In this document: positions 30,131-42,562 of the stretch, in pieces
How positions within the stretch are numbered: the stretch's first letter is position 1
Layout of the letters: each line of letters begins with the position of its first letter
Origin: Thereva unica
Taxonomy: Eukaryota > Arthropoda > Insecta > Diptera > Therevidae
Assembly: GCA_949987705.1 (NCBI GenBank)
Contig: OX465281.1
Span: 138,432,876 to 138,496,875, forward strand
Length of the DNA: 64,000 nt
Reading direction: 5' to 3'
The notes under the pieces: generated by a model
What the model was told of the DNA's origin: nothing
The model's database searches: none
Seen by the model: only the letters and a program-made list of their open reading frames with translations
Program-made: the position numbers and the translations under genes

Positions 30131-31023
30131 AGCCTAGTATGGAGTTCGAACGGAATTCCGTTCCCCATATAAAATACATGTAAAAAGATGCACGGAATTC
30201 CGTTCACCCGATTTTTCCGTGTACTTTTTGTTTCGGGAGTACGGACTTCGAACGGAATTTTGTTGGTAATATATCACTTGTGAAACTTTCTAACAGATGG
30301 CTCTGCAGGGGAATTGGAGACTTTTTCCGTTCACGTTGGAACGGAATAAATATACCGGAGTTACATGACAAACCGAAAGCAAACTGAACTTAACTCGATC
30401 TGAGTTTGTATATTCGGTCGAGTGTTATATGACATACTGAACATGGATTTTTAGTTGTCATTTCGGTTTGGTTAAATGTCAGTTCGTCGCATTTCACTCT
30501 TAAACATTTTATAAATGTGTTTATTTGTATATTTTTTACCATCTAACAGTTTTAACACGTTCTTTTCTTTCATAATGTCCTAAAAAAACACTTTACTCCA
30601 ATCTAAATTTTGGGTTCATTTTACAGTCGTTAGTTACATGATACTCCGACCGAAAATTGTACTCAACCAAGCAAAAACTTGTGAACCCACTCAGAACACG
30701 TTCGGCACAATTTTAGCGGTCGGTCGCTGGTTAGATGACACAAACCGAACCGAAATTTGAACTCAGTTCGTGTTGAGTGTGTCATGTAACCTCGGTAATA
30801 GCTAGACAATTATTCCGTGTTGCTGCTGTTGGTAATTTTGACAGAACGAAAAAACAGCTGTTGCGGCCAAGTGCGTGGTGTAATATGTGATTTTTATCAG
30901 TCAGCTGTTAACTTTTTCTCACCTTTTGACTTTTTCTTCACAGTACTCTACACGGAATTTTTCCGTGTAGAAATATATGCCAAAAATGCTGAACGGAATT
31001 CCGTTTGAACTCCATACTAGGCT
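30131..31023. repeat. MITE with ends AGCCTAGTATGGAGTTC
   Basis: Terminal repeats of about 34 bp (30131-30164 and 30990-31023) differ at one base and include the palindrome GGAATTCC. TAA follows the right end (31024-31026), and the left flank is CAA, so a TAA duplication with one change is likely. AGCC ends resemble those at 26898. Another MITE is nested inside. Confidence 0.7.
30353..30797. repeat. MITE nested in the previous one
   Basis: The left end TACCGGAGTTACATGACA is mirrored at 30780-30797 as TACCGAGGTTACATGACA on the minus strand. Inside, CTGAACTTAACTCG and AACTCAGTTCGTG words pair. The flanks ATA (30350-30352) and ATA (30798-30800) may be the target duplication. It is non-coding. 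Confidence 0.65.
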
Positions 31024-31119
31024 TAAGTGTAGAGTGGTCAAGAATAGCTCCAAGTTTTTTCTTGCGGTCTCTTGTCCTTTCATTATAAATTGAATTGAAT
31101 TAATATAAAGCAAAACTTA

Positions 31120-31724
31120 TAGCGTCATCGATTTGCTGCCCTTTTTGCTCGAAAAGTGCTTTTAGAGCAGATTGCATCATCGATTTGACGCTCCCTCTCA
31201 GGGCTGTGCCATCGATTTGTCACTCGCTCTAAGAGCAAACCAAGATTTTGTCATCGATTTGCCCAAAAGTGCTCTACCAAAGATCAGAAAGAGCAAGTTT
31301 TTAGATCTGTATCATATCGACAGATTTGAAAAGTGCTCTAAAATTTAAAAAGTTATTTATGTTGTGAAGATTAAATAAATAAAAAAAAATTATAATAATA
31401 ATACAACAAAATTATTAATGGTCGAAAAATGTTTAGAATAATCATTAGATGTCGACGCGGGATATGTACAGTTATTTCAAATGCCAAAGAAATTAAAGCA
31501 AAATTGTAAATTTTTCTGAGAATTAATATGTTCAGAACACAAAAATGTGTAAATGTTAATCAAAACAAATCTTGAAGGGAGCAAAATTCAATCGAAGAGC
31601 AAGCGAAATTGAATCAGAGCAATTTTATGTTAGAGCGAATTTGTTCTGGAGCGAGCTACTTTTGCTCAGCTCCAGATGAAATGTGCTGGCACTCGAAGCT
31701 AGAGCTGCCAAATCGATGACGCTA
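31120..31724. repeat. MITE with ends TAGCGTCATCGATTTG flanked by TTA
   Basis: The 16-bp end at 31120 is exactly complementary to 31709-31724. TTA flanks both sides (31117-31119, 31725-31727). The interior repeats ATCGATTTG and AGAGCA words. The 3-bp TTA duplication suggests a PIF/Harbinger-type MITE. No coding capacity. Confidence 0.78.
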
Positions 31725-31727
31725 TTA

Positions 31728-32049
31728 ATTTTAAAATAACTGCTGTATTTGATTTTTTTTCCAAGATAAAATGATCAGATAATTTCTGGCGGCAAAAGTT
31801 TTACTAATAAAGTCTCCACAACTAGAAAATCCATCTACTAGAAAAACTTGTAAGCTTGTTTATTGTGTCAAATTTTTGCCCGAACAGAATACTACTTTGG
31901 GCTGTCAAAAATTTGCCGTGGTAATGCAAAAAAAATTTGCATTTTAAAAGGATGGAAAAATTTGCCCGATCACTGCACTAAGCTTAAGTCACAACTTCAA
32001 AAAAACCGCTTAATGATTGATATAGCCTAAGACCGGTTCTACACGTTCA
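31728..32049. other. Non-coding stretch
   Basis: No gene was seen. The sequence GCCCGATC at 31965-31972, with the GGCAAA-like bases next to it, mirrors GATCCAGGCAAAATTTT at 30071-30087. This may mean an older element spans the MITEs between them, but the match is short. Confidence 0.35.
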
Positions 32050-32109
32050 ACTTCAACAATTTTTCTCTTTCGTTCGCATGCAACTTGCGAAAGGGAAAAT
32101 CTTACTCCT

Positions 32110-32340
32110 TGTTGTGATGCCGAGTGGCTTTATGTTTCGGACTGAACTACTCTTACAAGTATTGTTTTAAATGAAACACGCTGTGGTTCGGTATTACAAT
32201 TTATTTTTAATATTTAATCTCGTTGCGCGCCAGATGCGACATCGCGTTACACTTGACAAGAAAACTCAATGAATAAAAAAAAGGAAGAAGAAGTTCAGAT
32301 ACAGCTCCACTCTCGTATATAAAAGTCAGGGCTGCCAACA
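32110..32340 (-). repeat. Gypsy C 3' LTR
   Basis: Its 231 bp match 41248-41478 with one visible substitution (C/T near 32296). It starts TGTTGGCAGCCC and ends ATCACAACA on the minus strand, with a TATATA box near 32318. Confidence 0.94.
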
Positions 32341-33312
32341 CCTCCCCTTTTAGGTGGTATAGTCCCCCAAATATGTTGGACGTTTAATTAATCTTCCAGA
32401 CGACGATCGCTGCTCGGGCTCCAATTCATGGCAAGATGGTGGGATTTCTTGATGGGAAACTGCTGACTCCGTTAGTCCAGAATGATGACTTGAATGCCTA
32501 GGCCGTGTTGCTTGTTGCTGCGAACAGTCTTCATCAATTGACAACGACGACGCATCATTAGGGCCTGGCTCCGTCTGCTGTTGAAAACGTCCTGCATCTC
32601 CATTATCCTGGGTTGGTATCATATCAAAATATTCTGATAAAATATCAGTTGCCAACTGCTGCTTTGACGCCTCATTTGTACGAAAGCGATCTCTTAATTG
32701 GTTAGCGTGTGAACGGATCATTTTCAGTTTTTCTCCTACTTCTACCAGAACGTTATACATGACGTTACCCCTTCGCTCGATAATTTCGCCCTTGCTCCAA
32801 ACAAAGTTGGTTTTAGTATATGTCTTAGCGTAAACCAAATCACCAGGTTGGTATGACTTCTCTTTAGCACCGTGATGCTTGTTGAATTGTAAGTTCTGCT
32901 TTTCGTTGCATCGTGGTTTATCCGTACTTGATGTCGGTCTAATAAGATCAAGTGATGTACACATTTTTCTTCCGATAAACAACTCGGCTGGTGATAACCC
33001 TAATGGACAGGAACGGTTTGGTGTGGACCTATATGTTTGCAAGAATATTTGCAGGTTTTCCTCACTAGTTCCTTCTGATTGAAGTTTTTTCAACGCGCGT
33101 TTCAAGGTATCAACAAATCTCTCAGCCTGACCGTTTGATTGGGGATGATACGGTGCACTTGTAAGATGTTTTATATCCCTGGACCTTATGAAGCCTTTGA
33201 AGTGAGTACTGGTGAACTGCGTTCCATTATCCGTCACAAGCTGTTTACAATCTCCATAGCTAGAGAAAAACATCTGAAGTTTCTTTATTATGTCTGATGA
33301 TGTGATACTTTT

Positions 33313-33499
33313 TGTTAGCATGGCAACATTGAAGCTACTTTTCCCTTTATGTCATGATAGAAATACGGGGAATTTTTCTCTTAGGTTAATATAGGTTAAG
33401 TCTTTATGTTGAAGGGTTTATATACTGTAGCAGAAGAAAGTTATATTGTGAAATAAAAAGCATTTTGTTTGTTACGAAGAAAAGGTGTTTAATTTAACA
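33313..33499 (+). repeat. Copia 5' LTR (187 bp)
   Basis: It begins TGTTAGCATGG and ends TTTAACA. No difference was seen from 37579-37765. It contains a TATATAC box at about 33420 and AATAAA at about 33453. Confidence 0.95.
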
Positions 33500-33634
33500 G
33501 GTTATGGACCCAGAGCTGCAGAATTAAAGGACGCAGAAATTAAAAGGAACGAAAGTTTCATCGGAGGGAGAATTAAGGTATCAATTGCATTTATTGGGAG
33601 AATTTTTTTTTTTCGAAAGTTAAAAAGAAATAAG

Positions 33635-36600
33635 ATGGCGGAAGCTATTCATTTAAACCAACTTACATCCGATAATTATGAATCGTGGAAAATAAGATTT
33701 GTAGCAGCATTGGAATTAAAAGATATTGAAAATGTGATTATTGAAGATGTTCCTAATACTGGAGATAGTAAATATGAGGACTTTAAGAAAGCAGATAAAA
33801 AGGCGAGAGCTATGCTGGTACAAAGTTTATCAGATGAATATTTATCTTTGGTTAAGGATGCAAATACATGTAAGAAAGCATTTGCAAATATAAAAGAAAG
33901 ATTCGAGAGAGTCGGACTCACCGAAAAATTACATCTTCAACGACAATTTCAAATAATGAAACACAACTTTAGTGATGATCTAAAAGCATTTTTGATTAAA
34001 TATGAGTCATTGATTGGTAAGATGAAAAGTTCAGGATGTGTTTTTTCAAATAATGATGTAATTGCTCAATTATTACTTGCAATGCCCCAGGAATATTCAG
34101 GCGTAGTAACAGCAATAGAAACTCTCACCGCGGATAAGGATGAGATTAAAATAGAATTTGTCAAAAATAGATTGTTGGACGAAGAGTTTAAATTAAAAGG
34201 AAATGGCATCGTACAAAGAGGTGAAGTAAGTCATGCATTTATTACTTGTTTTAGGTGTGGTAAAAAGGGACATATTAAAAGAAATTGTAGAGTAAAATTG
34301 CAATTTAATGGTGTACAAAGTAGTCAAGAAGCCAATAACCAGGGAATGAAGTTTAATACTTCTCGACGGACAAACAATCGTTACAATGGTGGTTTTAGAT
34401 CAGCAAGAACAGTTCAAGTTGAAAGTATGAAAAACAATCATGTGGAAGTCGACAACAGTCAAATTGTGTTTTATTCTGATATCAAGCCAAAAATAAATTA
34501 TGTTAATGATGGAGAAACTATACAGTTTGTTTTGGACTCTGGTTCGACAGACCATTTAATTCAAGAGAAATATGTACACTTGTTAACAGAATGTCGTGAG
34601 TTAAGAAATCCTGTTAGAATCACAGTGGCTAAGGAGGAGGTTAATTTGATGGCGTGGGCAATTGGAACAATTGAGGTTACGTCTAATGATAAAATCATCA
34701 AGATTACTAATATTCTAGTGACAAAAGATTTGAAAAGAAACCTACTATCGATCAGGAAATTGGAAAATAATGGCTTAAAAATAGAATTTGAGAATGGTGA
34801 AGCAAAAATAATAGACAAAAATAATAAACTAATAGCTAAGACAAATAGAGGTGGAAATCTATATGAATTGAATTTCAAAACTCTACGAATCAATGTTAAG
34901 ACAGTCAAGGAAGAAAATGCGTTCATTACTTTTTCGGGAAATGCGATGCTATGGCATAGAAGATTGGGACATTCTTCAGTGATTAAAACACCTGAATTAT
35001 GTAAAGTTTGTATTGAGTCAAAAATGAAGAAATTACAACATAAAAGTACTAGACAAATAGCAAAAGCGACATTGGATAAAATTCACGTTGACATATGTGG
35101 ACCAATTTCTCCACAAGGAATAAATCAAGAAAGGTATTATCTTACAATTGTTGACGATTATTCTCATCATATTGCAGCATATCCTATAAAACAAAAAAGT
35201 GATGCGATAAATTTATTAGAACACTTTAAGAAGGTTTATGAGAATAAAACGGGGAATAAAATTAAGGTTATACGAAGTGATGGTGGAAAGGAGTTTGATA
35301 ATGAAAAATTAAGAACAATATTTGATCATTGTGAAATCGAAATAACTCCTGCTTATACATCTGCTCTTAATGGTGTTGCTGAAAGGGCAAACAGAACTAT
35401 AACAGAAATGAGTCGTGCATTACTATTAGACTCAAAAATGGATAAGAAATACTGGCCTGAAGCAGTTAAATATTCAGCTTATATTCTTAATAGAATTCCG
35501 AGCAAAGCAATTAATAATGAAATTCCTATAAAGCGAATGGGAGAGCAACCTGACTATAACAAGATACACGTATTTGGTTGTGATGCTTATAGTATTATTG
35601 AAAAATCTTTCAGGGGAAAATTTGATTCGAAGACTAGATTACTTAAGTTTGTTGGAATATCTAGAACTGGTTTTAGGTTATTAGATGTAACAAATAACAG
35701 AATTTATTTGCGCTCAGATGTTAAATTTGTTGAAGAAGATTTAAATGTTGAGAAACAGGACGCTCAGAAAATAACTTTTAACTTTGAAGATCCAGTAAAT
35801 GATGAGTCATCGTGCAGAGAAATGACAAAAGAAGAACAAAGGTTTGATGAAGAAACAGATGATGAAGACACATTAATCCAAACTCAACAATATGTTTTGG
35901 ATGATGATGATACATTAAACAATGAACCAATGGTAACTTCAACTCCTAGGCCAAAGCGTAATGTAAGATTACCAGAAAAATTCAAAGATTACGTTGTTGG
36001 ATCAGCTGAGATGTCAGAGATAAAAAGGAATTTAACTTTTGATGAGGCAAAGATTTCGGGATGGAACAAGGCAATTCAGGATGAAGTCGATAACATATTA
36101 AATAACCATACATGGGAAGAAGTTGAAGACGTAGGACAGACCAGGATTGATGCAACTTGGGTTTTTACAAATAAATTAAACTCAGATGGACATGAAGTTA
36201 AAAAGGCGAGATTAGTTGCACGAGGTTGTAAACAGGATGCCAGTGAAAGTCAATATGCGCATGTACCTAGTATGACAACAATCAGGGTTTTTCTAAATGT
36301 GTGTCTACAAAAATCACTTTATGTGCGGCAGTTAGATGTCAAAGCAGCATATCTTAATAGTAATTTAGAAGATGAAGTTTATATGACCATTCCTGATGGG
36401 TTCGAGAATCAAAGGTAAATTGTGCAAGCTATTAAAGGCTATCTATGGACTGCGTCAAGCATCAAAGGCATGGTTTAATGAATTTGATTCATTTATTCAA
36501 ACAATTGGATTTGTAAGATCAAGGGTGGAACCAGGACTTTATACATTGACGGTTGATGATGAAGTCAGAGCATATTTGATAAATTACGTAGATGACATTT

Positions 36601-37598
36601 TGATGGCAGGAAAACAAAAAGAGACTGTTGAATTAGTGAAAGAAAAATTAGGAAAAAGGTATGTGATCAAAGAAATACCAGAATTAAAGAACTTTATAGG
36701 TTTAGAGATTAATAGAAATGAGAATTACATTGTGCTTACTCAGAAGAAATATGTTGAAAGATTACTTCAAAACACAGGTATGAATATGTGTAAAAGTAGA
36801 TGTACTCCAATGGAAACAAATGCTCACTACAATATAGCATCTGATTGTTATGAAGCTTCAGAGGAATTTATCTCAGTATATAGAAGAATGTTAGGATCCC
36901 TACTATACATAAGTCAAGGAACTAGACCGGACATAGCATTCAGTGTTAATTATCTAAGTCGGTTTCAACAAAATCCTACGGAAGAGCATATGGCGGGATT
37001 AAAACGAATTCTGCGATATCTTGCTGGAACACTATCACATGGGATTATATACAAAAAGCTTAGCGAAAGACCTGAACTAATTGGTTATGCGGATGCATCT
37101 TTTGGTGATGATTCTGAAAATAGGCGAAGTATAACAGGTTTTTGCTTTATGTTAGAAGAAAATATGATCTACTGGAAAAGTAATAAACAAAACTCAGTTA
37201 CTTTGTCGTCATGTGAAGCGGAATATGTAGCATTAAGCAGCGCAATTAAAGAAGCAAAATATTTGAAGAACTTGTGTAATGAATTCGAGATGGGGATAAA
37301 TAATATTAAAATTTATGAAGATAATTTGCCAGCTTTGATGATTGCAACAGGAAATGAAGGTAAAAGGTCTAAACATATTGACATCAAATATCACTTCTTG
37401 AAGGAAGCAGTTGACAGAAAGGAAGTTGTATTGGAACATATCGATGGAAATGACAATGTAGCAGACACGTTTACAAAACCATTAGGAAAAATTAAGTTTC
37501 TGAAGTTTAAGGATACAATGGCGATTCGAGACGTTGACGAATTTAACATACAGGAGGGAAGCGTTTGCAGAGGGGGAGTGTTAGCATGGCAACATTGA
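33635..37598 (+). pseudogene. Copia Gag-Pol, one frameshift in RT
   Basis: The likely start is the Met at 33635 (MAEAIHLNQL), as the upstream 150 bases of frame include the primer site. Order: gag (YESWKIRFVAALELK), CCHC knuckle CFRCGKKGHIKRNC, protease LDSGSTDHL, integrase (HRRLGHSS, CKVC; DICGP, RSDGGKEF, NGVAERANRT), RT (WVFTNKLNSDG, LDVKAAYLN; catalytic YVDDILMAG) and RNase H (GYADASFGDD, CEAEYVAL, RSKHIDIKYHF). The first frame ends at 36418 and the second overlaps from about 36396. A single-base indel in that overlap separates RT fingers from the YVDD palm. Everything else is open. Confidence 0.92.
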
Positions 37599-37765
37599 AG
37601 CTACTTTTCCCTTTATGTCATGATAGAAATACGGGGAATTTTTCTCTTAGGTTAATATAGGTTAAGTCTTTATGTTGAAGGGTTTATATACTGTAGCAGA
37701 AGAAAGTTATATTGTGAAATAAAAAGCATTTTGTTTGTTACGAAGAAAAGGTGTTTAATTTAACA
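37579..37765 (+). repeat. Copia 3' LTR (187 bp)
   Basis: Identical by eye to the 5' LTR at 33313-33499. The end of the second coding frame (stop at 37596-37598) lies inside it. Confidence 0.95.
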
Positions 37766-40700
37766 CTTTTCATTTCATATATTTCAGGCCATTTTGAGTA
37801 TGAGTCGACAATCACAAGATAATATTTATCTTTCATTGGACCTGCAATATCCATGTGTATTCTTTCCATAGGATAAGCTGATAGGGGCCATGACTGTAGT
37901 GATGTCTTAACCGGTGATTTTGCTACAGCTGCGCAATTTTGACACTGTTTCACGTATTCCGCAACATCACTGTCGATACGTGGCCAATACACAAAAGATC
38001 GTGCCAATGATTTCATCCGTTCAATACCTGGATGTCCTCTGTGAAGTTGTTTTAGTATGCGAGATTTGAAACAATATGGAATTACTACTCGTTCACCAGT
38101 TAAAATGATTCCATCAATTGTTGATAAAGATTCCTTCCGATTGAAGAAGTGCAGTAAGTCGGAATATGATGGGCAATCCTTATTTAGCACAGACGGCCAA
38201 CCTGTGTTTATATAGCTGATTAATGTTTGATGGAATTTGCTGCTCCTTGTTGCCTTTTGTATCATTTTTGATGTGAGGGGTAAAATATCCATCGTATATT
38301 GAAGATTCCTGTATATATCGTCCTCAAGCTGAGTACATGCGATGACAACTTCTTCATCCAATTTGGGTTGCGATTCTATCAAGCGTGATAGCATATCCAC
38401 ACATCCAAAATCCTTGGTATTCACGTACTCTATCTCAAAATCATACATCATAAGTGTAAGTGACCATCTCTGTAGCCTATTTGCGGTATACACCGGTATT
38501 CCTTTTTTAGATCCGAAAACAGCTAAAAGAGGCTTATGGTCTGTTAACAAACGAAATCTTCTGCCGTATATGTATTTATGAAATTTTGTTACTGCAAAGA
38601 TGAGACCTAATGCTTCCTTTTCAATTTGACTGTAATTTTTTTCTGTTGTCGTTAAGGCTCTCGCCGCATGCATGATTACTTTTTCTTTACCATCTGGATA
38701 CGTGTGGGTTATGTACGCCCCAATGCCGTCATTTGATGCATCCGCTGCAACTTTAATAGGTAAGGTTGGATCGAAATGAGTTAATAACAATTTTGAGGAG
38801 AGGATCTTTTTGAATGCGTCGAATGACTGCTGACATTGTTGCGTCCACTCAAATTTTGAATTATTTTGTAATAACTTATCAAGAGGTACCCTTAACTGTC
38901 GCATTTCCTTAACAAATTTTCCGTAATGGTTCACTGACCCGAGAAATGATCTTAGTTGCGTGATATTTTTAGGCTCAGGTAAATTCTTGATTTTCTCTAT
39001 ATTCGCAGGATCCGGGCGGATACTATTTTCATCAATGATGTGACCTAGATATTTAATTTGATTTGCCAAAAAGGTACATTTGCTGATTTTAATGCGAAAA
39101 CCGAAGTTTAATAATCTTTGAAGAACTTGCTTCAAAGTATTCGTATGAGACTCCAGATCTGATCCGCAGACAAGAATGTCGTCTAAATATGTAGCTATGT
39201 TGTCAATACCAGCTAACATTGTGTCCATTATCTGCTGGAATGCACCAGGAGCTGCTTTAACACCAGGGGCTAATCGATTAAATGAGAACAAGCCCTTGTG
39301 GGTGTTAATAGTCAGTAGTTTCTTCGTCTCATCGTCGACTTCAATTTGTAAATAGGCGTCCGATAAATCTATATGAGTAAAGTATTTGTTTTTTGATAAA
39401 GTCGCAAAAATATTATCAGGGACTGGTAACGGATACTGATGTGGTTGAAGTGACTGATTTAATCCAGTTGAATAGTCACCGCAAATTCTTACTTGACCAT
39501 TTGGTTTTTTTGCCACTACTATGGGTGCAGCCCAATCTGAGTAATCGACTGGTGAAATTATATTCATATCCTGAAGTCGCTGTAGCTCTTTTTCTATGAC
39601 TGCCACAGATGAAAAAGCAATGGGTCTTCGTGGACGAAATATGGGTTTGGCATCTTCTTTAAGATGGAGGTGTATTTTGCTCTTTTTGCAGACACCAGGG
39701 CTTTCCGAAAATAGTTCTGCAAATTCTTTTTTGATATCTGAGATTAGTACCTTAATTTCGTCCGCATTCGTAGCCTTTATTCGAGTGCAAATGGCACTTA
39801 GAGGAGTGTCCCACAAATTGAACGCATCACACAAATCAATACCTAAAACATTAATATCATTGACGTCAGTTACGAATAATTCATGTGATATAACTTCCTT
39901 GTTTAATTGAATATCGCACTTGAACTGTGCACATATGCCTAATCCATGTCCAGAAGCACTTTTTGCTTGAATTTCAGGAGCACTTCTTGATGTTGGTTTA
40001 CCCAGTTCTTCCCAAGTTGCTTTAGATATCACCGTGACATCTGATCCTGTGTCAATCTGCAGACGCAATGGAAATTTTTCTATATAATCATTGCCAGGAA
40101 CGTTACTAATATATACTGTTGTGAAACGTCGACGTTTAGTAAAATTTATTTTGTTGATTTCCGCGAAAACTGCATTATTGCGAGCTGTATGTCGCTTTTC
40201 AAATGAGGGTTGCGCTGGCGCTGCTGGTGGCTTTTTTGTGAAGCACTGGCAATAACCTTCTTTATGCCCGATCTTTTTACACTGTTTGCACTTATGTGAT
40301 AAAAACTCGCAGTTTTTCGAGAAGTGCATGCCGCCACACCCCCAACATGGTGTACGTGGTGCTGTAATGTTAGGCTTTTGCTTGAAATTTGTACTGTTGT
40401 TGCATCGGTTATTGCTGCTATTATTTTGCCGTTTGTTTGTGAAATGTCTACGCTGTTTTTGAATTGCGTTTATTGAATGATCGTTTATAGCTGGTTGATG
40501 ACTCTGTCTTGCAATTAAGACCGTATCTTTCTTTAAGTTTATGACTCTATGTGCTTCAGTGACTAACTTATCTAAAGTGACAGGATCCGCCTCCGATTCG
40601 TTCTCCAATTTTGCCAATAGGCGTGTTCTAATGTCATTGTCTTCCTCAGATTTTAATCCACACACGAAAATTAAGCATTTGAATTGGTTTGAGCTAAGAT

Positions 40701-41247
40701 TTTGCAAATTGAAACTTTCGGTTGTTTTATTAACTCGCGCAGCGAAAGAAATAATATCTTCTGATTCGTGTTTTGTTGTTTGCAGACAGCGGTATCGGAT
40801 GTTAAATAATGATTCCTGAACACCGAAAATGTCTGTGAGTTTTTTGATTGTCTCTTTGAATTTGAAATCCCGACTGGTTTTTGGTAAAATATAATTTGAA
40901 TATTTGGTGTGTACCAAAGGATTCAATTTCCTCATTAACAACCTGACCTTTGCGCCATCGTCCAGGTTAGCTGCGTCTTCCATGAACAGGTCTTCATACC
41001 GTGCAAACCACGCTTGAAATGTCAATCCTTTTTCTGGTTCATAGCAAAATTCTGTCATGTTACTGGCGAGTGATTCTATAGTGAATTCGGTTCCTTTTGG
41101 TGCAGGTACTTCAGTTTGTCTTGAACTTGTTAATTCCTCCAGAATCTTTTGTTGTCCAGCCAGCAATTGAATAATTTTCTCCATGTCCGCCATTTTAATT
41201 CAGTCTTGGTGTGAAATAAAACTTACCACAATCTCTCGTCGCCAATT

Positions 41248-41478
41248 TGTTGTGATGCCGAGTGGCTTTATGTTTCGGACTGAACTACTCTTACAAGTAT
41301 TGTTTTAAATGAAACACGCTGTGGTTCGGTATTACAATTTATTTTTAATATTTAATCTCGTTGCGCGCCAGATGCGACATCGCGTTACACTTGACAAGAA
41401 AACTCAATGAATAAAAAAAAGGAAGAAGAAGTTTAGATACAGCTCCACTCTCGTATATAAAAGTCAGGGCTGCCAACA
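41248..41478 (-). repeat. Gypsy C 5' LTR
   Basis: This 231-bp partner of 32110-32340 is adjoined at 41247 by the primer-binding site (complement of CTCTCGTCGCCAA). Confidence 0.94.
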
Positions 41479-41525
41479 CTCCTTCCACAATTGCATACGA
41501 ACGGAAGAGAAAAAAGTGTTGAAGT

Positions 41526-41901
41526 ATGTCACCATCTACTCAACACAACAAACAAACACCATACAAACACCATCCACACATGTAACATCGATGCAAGTAC
41601 CATCCATACATGTAAGAATTCACATCATCGCACCATCCAGACAACATCAAGCGACTAGGAGGAAATTACATCGCATGGAAGACGGCGGCATAGTTGTGCG
41701 AGGTTATAAGCGTTTACTGTTAATGTTAATTTAAGATATTGAGTGCTAAATAAATATTTGAATTGTATTAGTTAAATCGAAAGTAGCTGTGTTTACATTT
41801 GAAACATCCCATCCATCCTGCAAGGGCACGCATCATCTGCGATACACACAGCCCGCTCACATGGCGCTGCGGACATTCCTGTAAGGAGGCGTTGCATCAT
41901 C
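41526..41901 (+). other. Possible leader or LTR of the old Gypsy E; no gene
   Basis: The sequence is rich in ACACCATC/CATCCA words. AATAAATATTTGAATTG at about 41750 looks like a polyadenylation region. TGGCGCTGCGGACA at 41861 could be a primer-binding site following an LTR end. I found no second copy, so an LTR cannot be demonstrated. The short frame 41516-41734 has no recognisable domain. Confidence 0.3.
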
Positions 41902-41909
41902 ATCGGCAT

Positions 41910-42433
41910 CACTGACATATAATAATGGACTGCTCATCAGCAATTATTCCCATACAAACCGATGGCACCAAAAAGGTATAGTCGACTCGCTCATCCATAA
42001 GCCCCCAAACTGACAGAAGCACTCAGAAGTAAAATCAGACTGACAGAAATAAAATCAGGTTAAACCAATTAGAAAAAATAGGCGGGTATAGTGATGTTTA
42101 TATCTTTTGCTCTTTTCCCCATAAACCCCTGGATTTTGACATACAGAATGTCAGTTGCTAAAACAGGCGTTAATAACTTAAATCAGATACACATAAAATT
42201 TGCACATTAATGAGAAAAAGGCATTTTAAAAGGTGAAAAAGTGAAAATAGTGTTTATTAATTTTTTTAAACAAAATTTTTGTGTTGTTTTAATGTTTTAA
42301 GTACGTATTTAAAAAAATTTAAATTTCAAAAGTGATTCCGGCGTTTACATGGAGTAAAAAAAGGTTTGTAGCCTATGGAACAAATTGGTGCCATGAAAAA
42401 TTGCTCATGAGCAGTCCATTCTATATGTCAGTG
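41910..42433. repeat. hAT-type MITE with 8-bp duplication ATCGGCAT
   Basis: The ends CACTGACATATA are mirrored at 42422-42433. Similarity continues inward (AATGGACTGCTCAT, GAGCAATT) for about 45 bp. ATCGGCAT occurs at 41902-41909 and 42434-42441. Eight-base duplication with CA-starting ends fits hAT. The interior is non-coding with repeated CTGACAGAA words. Confidence 0.88.
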
Positions 42434-42562
42434 ATCGGCATCCATCAGGCGAATCATCCATCATTCTACAACACAATATATCAGAGAAGAAATTTAGCAA
42501 TTTCAGCAATTTCACAAGTCTAAATAAAAACTAACATTATCGCTAGTGGAAAGACTATTACC

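Larger units (their letters stand above)
33313..37765 (+). mobile_element. Copia element, very recent insertion
   Basis: It is 4453 bp long with 187-bp LTRs (33313-33499, 37579-37765) that I read as identical, flanked by CTTTT (33308-33312, 37766-37770). The primer site GGTTATGGACCCAG after the 5' LTR resembles the internal initiator-Met tRNA site used by Drosophila copia. The polypurine tract AGAGGGGGAG (37569-37578) precedes the 3' LTR. One long coding region contains a single frameshift. Confidence 0.95.
32350..41193 (-). pseudogene. Gypsy C Gag-Pol polyprotein, interrupted in integrase
   Basis: Minus-strand frames 41193-37766 and 33307-32350 are the two halves of one gag-pol frame. Apart from the Copia insertion with its CTTTT duplication they are in phase. 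Order: capsid-like gag; knuckles CWGCGGMHFSKNC and CKQCKKIGHKEGYC; protease IDTGSDVTV; RT with CGDYSTGLNQ and YLDDILVCG; RNase H (AADASNDGIGAY, TDHKPLL, DMLSR); integrase HHCC (HRGHPG, CQNCAAV) and core (MDIAGP, TDNGTQF, NGQAERF). The Copia splits the integrase core after its first Asp. The start ATG at 41193 lies about 50 bases inside the 5' LTR. Confidence 0.9.
32110..41478 (-). mobile_element. Gypsy C: young LTR retrotransposon, split by Copia
   Basis: Minus-strand element with 231-bp LTRs (32110-32340, 41248-41478) and a CTCCT duplication (32105-32109, 41479-41483). A TTGGCGACGAGAG primer-site region adjoins the 5' LTR, and a polypurine stretch (AAAAGGGGAGG on minus) precedes the 3' LTR. 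It encodes one long gag-pol frame. A Copia element sits in the integrase region. I saw one LTR difference, so it is recent. Confidence 0.94.
32050..41525. repeat. Short MITE split in half by Gypsy C
   Basis: The left piece, 32050-32109 (ACTTCAACAATTTTTCTCTT, then CGTTCGCATGCAA), is the inverted partner of the right piece, 41484-41525 (ATTGCATACGAACGGAAGAG, then GTGTTGAAGT). Joining them at the CTCCT duplication gives a foldback of about 100 bp. Gypsy C therefore landed almost at its centre. Confidence 0.55.

Noticed and set aside
30071..31972. Possible older element with ends GATCCAGGCAAAATTTT and its mirror near 31972
   Set aside because: The match is short (about 15 bp with gaps) and no target duplication was found; left as an unconfirmed hint.
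41517..41861. Possible 5' LTR of Gypsy E ending before TGGCGCTGCGGACA
   Set aside because: No second LTR copy in the window to confirm it, and the start overlaps a MITE half.
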